Of a stretch of 64,000 bases of DNA, positions 1 to 7,262 are shown piece after piece. The position numbers were made by a program, and so were the translations under genes. The DNA is from Flavobacterium sp. (GTDB taxonomy: Bacteria; Bacteroidota; Bacteroidia; Flavobacteriales; Flavobacteriaceae), in the NCBI GenBank assembly GCA_023259675.1, contig JALRGT010000008.1, forward strand, positions 1 through 64,000. Direction: 5' to 3'. The notes under the pieces were generated by a model. That model saw only the letters and a list, made by a program, of their open reading frames with translations. It searched no databases and had not been told where the DNA came from. Positions within the stretch are counted from its first letter, which is position 1. Each line of letters opens with the position of its first letter.

Positions 1-889
1 TTGCTGTACTATTGAAATTTCGGGTGTAATCTAAAACGCTGATTTTGTTGTAATTGTCCTCTTTTTTTACATGTAATGCTTTCTTGATGGCTTCATGATA
101 CACATCTTCATAGGCAATTTCATCAATAAATTTTTGTGCTTTTGCCATTTCTGGTGTTCTGGCAAGTAGCCCATTGGCAACTGTGTTGAGTTGGTTAATA
201 GAAATATTTCTGCTTTTGGAAATGTCGGTAATTGCGGTTTCCCAAACTGAATTTAGCAATGCGGTGATTTGTTCTCTGTTGGCTTCACTCATTTTATTGT
301 CCAAGAATGGTTCTACGGCACTTTTGTATTTTCCGTGACGAATGACTTCCATTTTTACACCGGATTTTTCCTGTAAATCTTTGAAAAACAATAATTGAGC
401 GGATAATCCCTTGAAGTCTATTTCACCCACTGGATTGAGATAAACCGAATTGGCAACTGAGCCCAAGTAGTATTCTTTTTGAGAATAGGAATTGGCATAA
501 GCCAAAACGAATTTCCCTGATTTTTTAAAACTTTCCAATTCATCTCTTAAAGATTTGTATTGTGCCATTCCCAATGAAGAATCATTATTCAAAATTGAGA
601 TTCCTTTGATGTTGTCATCTGTTTTGGCAGCTTCGATGGCATTGATAACATCGGAAAGACCAACATTTTTATCATCTTCAAATAAGGTAATCCATGGGTC
701 TTTGTATTTTCCGGCGTAGTCGTATTTTATTTTTTCCAAGTTTAATTCGATTACCGAATTGCTTTTTACGCTAACTCCCGCTTCTTCCCCTCCAAAAAAG
801 GCAGCTATTATAATTATTCCGAAAAAAAATAAGAATAAAAAGATAAATAAACCAACAATGGTGGCCAATACATTTCCTAGAAACTTCAT
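1..889 (-). CDS. sppA: Signal peptide peptidase SppA (protease IV, 67K type), N-terminal part; runs off the window
   Basis: A minus-strand reading frame opens at the ATG at 889-887 and stays open to the window edge (about 296 codons); the C-terminus is missing. The N-terminus is a hydrophobic membrane anchor (MKFLGNVLATIVGLFIF, then an FFFGIIII stretch). It continues with the SppA N-domain: DDNIKGISI, the segment around GSVANSVYLNPVGEI, and VIRHGKYKSAVEPF, whose Lys corresponds to the general base of protease IV. The catalytic Ser lies in the C-terminal repeat outside the window. The family degrades cleaved signal peptides in the cytoplasmic membrane. It is divergent from folK-dNK; a minus-strand TATATTTG box at 986-979 may be its -7 element. 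Identity is confident, completeness unknown. Confidence 0.9.
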   Translation of the reverse strand, partial: MKFLGNVLATIVGLFIFLFLFFFGIIIIAAFFGGEEAGVSVKSNSVIELNLEKIKYDYAGKYKDPWITLFEDDKNVGLSDVINAIEAAKTDDNIKGISILNNDSSLGMAQYKSLRDELESFKKSGKFVLAYANSYSQKEYYLGSVANSVYLNPVGEIDFKGLSAQLLFFKDLQEKSGVKMEVIRHGKYKSAVEPFLDNKMSEANREQITALLNSVWETAITDISKSRNISINQLNTVANGLLARTPEMAKAQKFIDEIAYEDVYHEAIKKALHVKKEDNYNKISVLDYTRNFNSTA

Positions 890-1026
890 GATATTATTTT
901 TTTAATGAGTAGCATTATGTGTCAAAAAGTTACAATTTGATAACTGGTTTCTTCAGTCATTCTTGCTGAGACTTTGTGCAAATATATTGTTAATTCTAAA
1001 ATTCTTTTAGTTAATTTGTGCTTAAT

Positions 1027-2175
1027 ATGAAAGTACAACATCAAGTCATTTTATCCATCGGAAGTAATCAAGGCAATCGTCTTGAGAATGTGCAACAATG
1101 TATTGCAATGATTCATCGTCAAATTGGTACGGTGGTTAACGTTTCTAAAGTATATGAAACACCTGCCTGGGGTTTTGAGAGTGATGCCTTTTATAACTGC
1201 GCTTTGGTCTTGCATACCTTTAATTCCGCACATAAAGTTTTGACTCAAGCATTGAAAATTGAGAAACAGTTGGGACGGATTCGAAGTGAGGAACAAGGCT
1301 ATCAGTCAAGAAGCATTGATATTGATCTGATTGCTTACGATGAAGAAGTAATTGCTACCGAGAAGTTACAGGTTCCTCATCCGTTGATGCAAAACAGGAA
1401 GTTTGTCCTATTGCCTATTTTGGACTTAAATTTAGAATGGGAACATCCCATACTTAATAAATCAATTGCGGAATTGATTGCCGTTTCGCCTGATGGTAGT
1501 GTTTGTGAAATTGTTCAGGAGTTAGAAAATCCTTTAGATAAAATCAATTTATCCCAATTCAATTATATCGCTTTTGAGGGAAATATTGGCGCTGGGAAGA
1601 CGACTTTGGCGACTAAGATTTCAGAAGATTTCAATGCCAAAACCATTTTGGAACGCTTTGCCGATAATCCTTTTTTGCCTAAATTTTATCAGGATCAGAA
1701 TCGTTATGCCTTTCCGCTAGAAATGTCTTTTCTTGCTGATAGATACAAGCAACTGACCGATGATTTAGCGCAATTTGATTTATTCAAGGATTTCTTTGTG
1801 GCCGATTACCATATTTTCAAATCCTTGATTTTTGCTAAAATTACATTGGCTGAAGATGAATATCGACTATACAGGAATTTATTTGATATTGTTTACAAAG
1901 AAATGCCTAAACCCGATTTGTACATTTATTTATACCAAAATTCAGAACGATTGTTGCAAAATATCAAGAAAAGAGGTCGAAACTATGAACAGCAAATTCC
2001 TGCTGAATATTTAGATAAAATCAATTCCGGCTATCTGGATTATATACAATCCCAAACCGAATTGAATGTCTTAATTATTGATGTTTCAGATAAAGACTTT
2101 GTCAAGAATCAAGAAGATTACCTATTTGTTTTGAATACAATTCAACAACATATAATGGATGAAAAGACCATTTAA
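1027..2175 (+). CDS. folK: Bifunctional HPPK (folate synthesis) / deoxynucleoside kinase fusion
   Basis: One 382-residue protein joins two enzymes. Residues 1-150 are 6-hydroxymethyl-7,8-dihydropterin pyrophosphokinase: LSIGSNQGNR near the start, the ETPAWGF loop, and SRSIDIDLIAYD carrying the Mg/ATP-binding aspartates. Residues about 175-380 are a deoxynucleoside kinase of the dGK/dCK/dAK family: P-loop EGNIGAGKTTLA, ERFADNPFLPKFYQD, and a lid-like KKRGRNYEQ. The first part makes a folate precursor, the second salvages deoxynucleosides. I chose ATG 1027 over the in-frame GTG at 1018 because the protein then starts MKVQHQVILSIG, as expected for HPPK. A TTG-N21-TTAATTTG promoter-like match ends at 1018, only 8 nt before the start codon, so the mRNA may be almost leaderless. 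The fusion is known in Flavobacteria; substrate preference of the kinase half cannot be read from sequence. Confidence 0.9.
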   Translation: MKVQHQVILSIGSNQGNRLENVQQCIAMIHRQIGTVVNVSKVYETPAWGFESDAFYNCALVLHTFNSAHKVLTQALKIEKQLGRIRSEEQGYQSRSIDIDLIAYDEEVIATEKLQVPHPLMQNRKFVLLPILDLNLEWEHPILNKSIAELIAVSPDGSVCEIVQELENPLDKINLSQFNYIAFEGNIGAGKTTLATKISEDFNAKTILERFADNPFLPKFYQDQNRYAFPLEMSFLADRYKQLTDDLAQFDLFKDFFVADYHIFKSLIFAKITLAEDEYRLYRNLFDIVYKEMPKPDLYIYLYQNSERLLQNIKKRGRNYEQQIPAEYLDKINSGYLDYIQSQTELNVLIIDVSDKDFVKNQEDYLFVLNTIQQHIMDEKTI

Positions 2176-2176
2176 A

Positions 2177-5100
2177 TTATCTTTTCAACGTAAAATGACC
2201 TCGAATTGCAGGTTTGTCTTTTTCCAGTGTAATCACATACCAATAATCAGAAGCTGGTAGTTGTCTTCCGTTTAGCATACCGTCCCAAGTAGGATTATAA
2301 GAATTCAAGGTGGCAATGTATTTACCGTATCGGTCAAATAATTGTACTTCTGCCAATGGATATTTTATCATTCCTTTTATTTCCCAAACATCATTATAGG
2401 AATCATTGTTTGGAGTAAAATATTTGGGAATTCCAACCACTACAATTTCTTTGGAAACTATTCCACATCCATTTTTATCATTGATAAATACTTCGTGAAT
2501 TCCGGCGGATACATTATCAAATAAATTGGAATCTTGCCAAAAATTATTGGAGTCATCCAAACTGTATTCATAATCTCCAGGACCACTTACGTTAACGGTA
2601 ATCGAGTTTACATCGGTCAGGTCTACAATGTCAATCGAATCGATAGTTGCAATATTTGAGGCTGTAACGGTAAGAGTTCGAGTTCTGCTACAACCAGAAG
2701 AATTGATTACTTCAACGGTATAAACTCCCTCTGTGTTTACTTCCAATGTTGGAGCATTGTTGCCTAAATCTATTTCGTCTTTTTTCCAAATATAATTAAA
2801 GCTGCTTGTTGGAGAATTGTCTGTAATACCAGCATTTAGAGTTACAAAAAAAGTAGAAAGATTAGAACAAACTAATTCATTAGAATTTCCATCTAAATTC
2901 AGATCAATATTTGGAACAGGATTGACAATGAAATTTAAGGTTGTGGTTGCTGTACAGTTTTTGTTTAATGGATTTTCAACAGTTACAACGATATTTTGAG
3001 TGCCGGTTATAAATGGGTTGGGTAGCGGACTTTGTAATTCTATTCCGTTTTGATCATAATATTTTACAATCATTCCGGTTTGTCCTCCCAGAATAGTTGC
3101 TTCAAAGGCTGAAGTGTCAAAAGCAAAGTTACCATCCTGATCCAATGGGTTTACTTCGTCATCACAAACCGTGGTTAAACTGTTTGGGACAGGAAATGCG
3201 ACTGGCGAATCATCTACAATAAATTCAATCATTGTTTCTTCAAAACATTGTGCGGGAGTACTATTGGTCACTACCGCTTTAATAGTTTGTGAAACCGTTG
3301 TGAAATTTATTGGAAAAGGACTTGAAATCAAAACTCCGTTTGCATCTTTTAATGGATTGTTGTTTTGGTCAAAATAGCTAACGGTTACGTTTGTTTGTCC
3401 GTTGAATAAACTGGATTCTAATGAAGAAGTGTCAAATGTGTAAATACCGTCATTGTTGTCATCACACTGTCTTGGTATTGTAACGGGATTTGCAATTGGT
3501 AAGGCTTCTACGTTTATTGTCAAAAATGGGCCTAAGCCATAACAGGCATTGTCTAGATTACTGTCTACACGTACCCAGACATCCTGTGAATTTGGATAGC
3601 CAATATTTCTGTAATTGGAAATATCGGTTATGACATTGAGTTCAGCCAAGGCATCTGCTTCGTTTCGGTAGTAATTGATGTTATAAACCTCGGTAGAGGG
3701 TAAAAGTGCTTGGATTGTCCCTTTGGAAGAAGATAAATCAAAAGTGGTAATTCCGTCTCTATTATTGTTGTTAACAGTGTTGTTACCATCGCTATCCAAT
3801 AAGTCATCACATACAGGCGGAATTAAAATTTTATAATTTGATGGGATATTAGTTGCCGATACTTTGAGGGTTATTTTAGCAACACTAAAACAACCTGTAC
3901 TTTTATCGGTAACTCTAGTCCAAACATCCATTAAAGTAGGAGTTGTATTTTCAAATGCCAGTTCATTCGGAATTAAATCTGCTGCTAAAGCATTATTTGC
4001 TCCGTTTAAAGAGGTGTAATACGTAAAAGTTTCGTTAGTGTAATTTGTTGAAATTACATCATTGTTGACCGTTAAATTAAAAAGTGTTTTTCCGTCGGGG
4101 CTTAAATCGGCATCGCATTGGAAGATGCTAATATCATTAACAATGGGTAATGGGTTAACAACAAAATTTAAAGTTGTCGTGGCGGTACAGTTTGCGTTTA
4201 ATGGATTTGTAACTGTAGCCAAAACATTTTGAGTTCCGGTTATAAAAGTGGGCGCCAAAGTTGAAAGTACAGTTCCGTTTTGTAAAGTATAAGTTACTGT
4301 TATTCCGGTTTGCCCTCCTAAAATGGTAGCTTCAAATGTAGAAGTGTCAAATGCAAATTTTCCGTCTTGATTTAACGGGTTTGATTCGTCATCACAGGTT
4401 GTTGTTAAGGATATCGGAACGGTAAAAGCTTCAGGTAAAATGTCAACGATAAATTGAATGTTTGTTTCGTCAAAACAGTTTAAAGGTGAATTGTTTGTTA
4501 CAACGGCTTTTATTGTTTGTGAGGTTGTTGTGAAACTATTAGGGAATGGACTGGTAATCAAATTTCCATTTGAATCTTTTAAAGGATTGTTGTTTTGGTC
4601 AAAATAAGTAACTGTTACATTAGTTTGCCCATTTAATAAAGAAGATTCTAAAGATGAAGTGTTAAATGTGAAAATACCGTCTTGATTGTCGTCACATTGT
4701 CTTGGAATTATAACCGAATTTGCTGTTGGTAAAGGGGTGATAGTTGCTGTAATTGGAGTTCTCGGTGTACATCCGTTATCAACATAATAGGTTGTAGTCG
4801 TATTGATTATAGGAGTCGTAAAACTATTTCCTGTCGCTACAAGATTCCCTCCAGTTAAAGCATCGTACCAGTTTATCGTCCCATCTGTAACGGTGGCTTG
4901 TAGGTCTAAAGTACCTGTACCACATCTTGAGTTAGGAGTGGTGCTTGTGATTCTGGGAATCGTGATGGTTGTACTCGCTGATATTTGGATTAGATCGACA
5001 TCACCTGGTATCATTCCTCCATACTCTACAATATATCCTTTGGGTTGGTAGTCACCCGATGGTCTTCCAGCATCAGGCAAATCATTCCATGAGCCTTTAA

Positions 5101-6013
5101 CACCTATTCCAGGTGCTGTTATGTGTGCATAATTTTCATTGCCAGCGTTGTTGGGTTCTTGAGGTGAATTCCAAAAGGCAAAGGAGCCATTTGGTGTATA
5201 ACCATTAGTCCCTCCATACCAGAAAATCATGCCATTTTCTGGACCGGTAACCCACTTCCAAGTGCCTTCTGTTTCGGCGTCACTACCGCCAATCCAACCT
5301 GCTCCAGGTGCTTGTTCTCCCGCTAATTGTGCTTCATCGGCAGCCGTTAGTGTTGCTAAATATCCTTGTAGTCCATAATATGTCCTTGTTTCAGCTGTCG
5401 CTTTTGCATTTGTCCAAGAAATACCTAAATCAGGTACATATTCATAGAAATGTTTGTTTCTAGGTAGGTAATTGGCTTGCCCTATCGTAATCGAAAAGTT
5501 CTTAATTCCGGACGGAGTTGCTGAAGAATTACTGTATGCTACATCTTTTATGGCAGCTATTAAGTCTGTATATAACACTTTTGTACCGGCAATTGGACTG
5601 GAAAGCTTTAATTTCCCTTCAAGTGAATTCCAGCTGGCTACAATAGTAGGATGTGATGTTTGATTTGTTAGTGTAAGTAAATCTTGTCCACTACTATATC
5701 CTGATGATATCTGGATGTAAATCGCATCGGTATCGAAGTCATCGTCATCAGTTATGGTTACGTCAGTTACTATTTTTAATGAAGTTCCTGAGCAATAAAT
5801 CTGGTCACCAACAGCTTTTATTACAGGTGCAATATTAAATATTGGAGCAGGGACAGCGGTAAAAGGTGGGGTTGACCTGTTATTGGAAGAGTTGTGTTCT
5901 TTTTCTAAGACAATAGAATTATCTATATTAATTAAAGGATTGGCGGAAAATACGGCTAATGAAAAAAAAACCAAATAAAATAATGTAATCCTCAAAAAAA
6001 AATAATTTCTCAT
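2177..6013 (-). CDS. Large secreted adhesin-like protein: C-type lectin domain, internal repeats, T9SS type B (gliding-motility) C-terminal domain
   Basis: 1278 residues. A signal peptide (MRNYFFLRITLFYLVFFSLAVFS) is followed at about residues 188-332 by a C-type lectin fold with WIGGSDAETEGTWKW, an EPN motif near 285 and a WND motif near 311, which suggests Ca2+-dependent sugar binding. An Ig-like segment with paired Cys follows (CGTGTLDL to VDNGCTPR). After it come repeats of about 95-100 residues, each opening with a C-D-D-x(n)-DG motif (RQCDDNQDGIFTF, TTCDDESNPLNQDGKFAF). The last 80-90 residues (FTPNNDSYNDVWEI, VQLFDRYGKYIA, ASDYWYVI, GHFTLKR) are the gliding-motility-associated CTD, a T9SS type B sorting signal, so the protein is predicted to be exported and displayed at or released from the cell surface. 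The partner is unknown. Domain calls are solid; the adhesin role is inference. Confidence 0.87.
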   Translation of the reverse strand: MRNYFFLRITLFYLVFFSLAVFSANPLINIDNSIVLEKEHNSSNNRSTPPFTAVPAPIFNIAPVIKAVGDQIYCSGTSLKIVTDVTITDDDDFDTDAIYIQISSGYSSGQDLLTLTNQTSHPTIVASWNSLEGKLKLSSPIAGTKVLYTDLIAAIKDVAYSNSSATPSGIKNFSITIGQANYLPRNKHFYEYVPDLGISWTNAKATAETRTYYGLQGYLATLTAADEAQLAGEQAPGAGWIGGSDAETEGTWKWVTGPENGMIFWYGGTNGYTPNGSFAFWNSPQEPNNAGNENYAHITAPGIGVKGSWNDLPDAGRPSGDYQPKGYIVEYGGMIPGDVDLIQISASTTITIPRITSTTPNSRCGTGTLDLQATVTDGTINWYDALTGGNLVATGNSFTTPIINTTTTYYVDNGCTPRTPITATITPLPTANSVIIPRQCDDNQDGIFTFNTSSLESSLLNGQTNVTVTYFDQNNNPLKDSNGNLITSPFPNSFTTTSQTIKAVVTNNSPLNCFDETNIQFIVDILPEAFTVPISLTTTCDDESNPLNQDGKFAFDTSTFEATILGGQTGITVTYTLQNGTVLSTLAPTFITGTQNVLATVTNPLNANCTATTTLNFVVNPLPIVNDISIFQCDADLSPDGKTLFNLTVNNDVISTNYTNETFTYYTSLNGANNALAADLIPNELAFENTTPTLMDVWTRVTDKSTGCFSVAKITLKVSATNIPSNYKILIPPVCDDLLDSDGNNTVNNNNRDGITTFDLSSSKGTIQALLPSTEVYNINYYRNEADALAELNVITDISNYRNIGYPNSQDVWVRVDSNLDNACYGLGPFLTINVEALPIANPVTIPRQCDDNNDGIYTFDTSSLESSLFNGQTNVTVSYFDQNNNPLKDANGVLISSPFPINFTTVSQTIKAVVTNSTPAQCFEETMIEFIVDDSPVAFPVPNSLTTVCDDEVNPLDQDGNFAFDTSAFEATILGGQTGMIVKYYDQNGIELQSPLPNPFITGTQNIVVTVENPLNKNCTATTTLNFIVNPVPNIDLNLDGNSNELVCSNLSTFFVTLNAGITDNSPTSSFNYIWKKDEIDLGNNAPTLEVNTEGVYTVEVINSSGCSRTRTLTVTASNIATIDSIDIVDLTDVNSITVNVSGPGDYEYSLDDSNNFWQDSNLFDNVSAGIHEVFINDKNGCGIVSKEIVVVGIPKYFTPNNDSYNDVWEIKGMIKYPLAEVQLFDRYGKYIATLNSYNPTWDGMLNGRQLPASDYWYVITLEKDKPAIRGHFTLKR
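2911..3505 (-). repeat. Internal duplication, copy B, within the lectin-like adhesin gene
   Basis: This stretch is a diverged copy of 4147-4735 in the same gene. Each encodes the same run of modules: an RQCDDNxDGI unit with TSSLESSL and YFDQNNNPLKD, then a CDDE-x-NPL-x-QDG unit with ILGGQTG and CTATTTLNF. The two copies are separated by a different repeat unit (about 3506-4146). They align at both DNA and protein level, implying an intragenic duplication of roughly 590 bp. Confidence 0.8.
4147..4735 (-). repeat. Internal duplication, copy A, within the lectin-like adhesin gene
   Basis: Partner of the copy at 2911-3505. Protein differences between the copies are scattered conservative changes, for example SSLLNGQTNVTVTY against SSLFNGQTNVTVSY and CFDETNIQFIVD against CFEETMIEFIVD, as expected for an older duplication of surface-protein modules. 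Confidence 0.8.
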
Positions 6014-6050
6014 GCCATAAAAGTATAAATTTTATTAAATTAAAAAAAAA

Positions 6051-6587
6051 TTATTTGGGCCAATTTAATTTTTGAAATAAATCCCAAACAACAATACCTG
6101 CACTAACTGAAATGTTTAGGGAGTGTTTGGTGCCTAATTGCGGAATTTCGATACAGCCGTCACACTGAGAAACGGCTTCCTGTGAAACACCAAATACTTC
6201 ATTTCCGAAAATCAAAGCATATTTTTTGTTTTTTTCGACTTTAAAGTCTTGGAGAAAAATAGCGCTTTCGACTTGTTCAATGGCAAGAGTTGTAATATTA
6301 TCCGTTTTTAATTTTTTAATTACTTCCAATACGTTGTCGCGATGTTCCCATGCTACAGTTTCTGTTGCGCCCAATGCCGTTTTGTGGATTTCTTTATTGG
6401 GAGGAGTTGCGGTTATGCCACAGAGGTATATTTTTTCTATTAAAAATGCATCGGCAGTTCTAAATACGGAACCAATATTGTGTAAACTTCGTACATCGTC
6501 CAACACTAAAATTAGAGGGGTTTTTTCAGATTCTTTAAAAGCTTCTACAGATTTTCGTTCTAATTCACTGTTTTCTAATTTTCTCAT
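6051..6587 (-). CDS. SpoU/TrmH-family RNA 2'-O-methyltransferase
   Basis: 178 residues, a single SPOUT domain with no substrate-binding extension. All three trefoil-knot motifs are visible: motif 1 NIGSVFRTAD (about 38-47) with the catalytic Arg, motif 2 ALIFGNEVFGVS, and motif 3 IEIPQLGTKHSLNISVSAG, which binds S-adenosylmethionine. The family methylates the 2'-O of a ribose in tRNA or rRNA. The length fits the small TrmH/TrmL-like class; I cannot assign the target nucleotide. The upstream DUF1573 gene on the same strand is separated by a strong terminator, so this gene probably has its own promoter. Confidence 0.87.
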   Translation of the reverse strand: MRKLENSELERKSVEAFKESEKTPLILVLDDVRSLHNIGSVFRTADAFLIEKIYLCGITATPPNKEIHKTALGATETVAWEHRDNVLEVIKKLKTDNITTLAIEQVESAIFLQDFKVEKNKKYALIFGNEVFGVSQEAVSQCDGCIEIPQLGTKHSLNISVSAGIVVWDLFQKLNWPK

Positions 6588-6606
6588 TTGCTGTGATTTA
6601 TTGTCA

Positions 6607-6641
6607 TAAAAAAAGCTTCCGATTCTAAGGGAAGCTTTTTC
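6607..6641 (-). terminator. Rho-independent terminator of the DUF1573 gene
   Basis: Perfect inverted repeat AAAAGCTTCC / GGAAGCTTTT (6611-6620 with 6630-6639) with a 9-nt loop. On the minus strand the stem is followed by a run of Ts. It lies 20 nt past the DUF1573 stop codon. Confidence 0.85.
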
Positions 6642-6660
6642 TTTGTATTTTATTTAAAAA

Positions 6661-7101
6661 TTAGCTTTTTGGAGCATCCGGTAAAACAGTTCCTTTTATA
6701 GTAAGTACTTTTGTAGGTTGTCCTTGAGCATTTGAAGTTACAGTGACTGTCTTTGTGAAAGCACCCACTCTATCAGTAGCATATTTTACACCAATAATTC
6801 CTTTTTGTCCTGGGGCAATAGGCTCTTTAGGAGTTGTAGGAACAGTACATCCACATGAACCTTGAGCGTTAGTGATAATTAATGGTTTTGTTCCGTTGTT
6901 TGTGAAAATAAATTGACGTTTTCCGTCTGCATTATGGGCGATTGTTCCATAATCAATAACTTCAGATTCGAAAACCATTCCAGCACCTTCAACTTTAGCA
7001 GCTTTAGCAACTGTGGCTTTTATTTTTTTTGTTGTTTCTTGAGCATTAGAAGCAGTAATTCCTAATACTGTTAGCATGGAAAGTAAAAGTATTTTTTTCA
7101 T
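6661..7101 (-). CDS. Secreted DUF1573 domain protein
   Basis: 146 residues with a signal peptide (MKKILLLSMLTVLGITASNA). One DUF1573 (Ig-like, ASH-type) domain follows: FESEVIDYGTIAHNADGKRQF, NNGTKPLIITNAQGSCGC with the conserved CGC, PIAPGQKG and a C-terminal LTIKGTV strand. The family is very common in Bacteroidota and its biochemical role is not established; it is predicted to be periplasmic. It is monocistronic, with a terminator downstream and a TAGTTTTG -7-like box on the minus strand (7136-7129) upstream. Confidence 0.85.
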   Translation of the reverse strand: MKKILLLSMLTVLGITASNAQETTKKIKATVAKAAKVEGAGMVFESEVIDYGTIAHNADGKRQFIFTNNGTKPLIITNAQGSCGCTVPTTPKEPIAPGQKGIIGVKYATDRVGAFTKTVTVTSNAQGQPTKVLTIKGTVLPDAPKS

Positions 7102-7262
7102 TTTATTTCGATTTTAATATTTATAAAACAAAACTAAAGAAAAAATCATGCCATTGGCTTAAATTTTACTTAAAAAAAAATTAATTTTTTCAGGATTTAG
7201 TTTTTCGTTATTAAATATATAAATTCGCTGATATTTTTTTCATTTTTAAAAGCGATAACATT

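Noticed and set aside
6226..6609. 127-codon antisense ORF over the TrmH-type gene
   Set aside because: The opposite strand has all three SPOUT motifs; this frame is a shadow.
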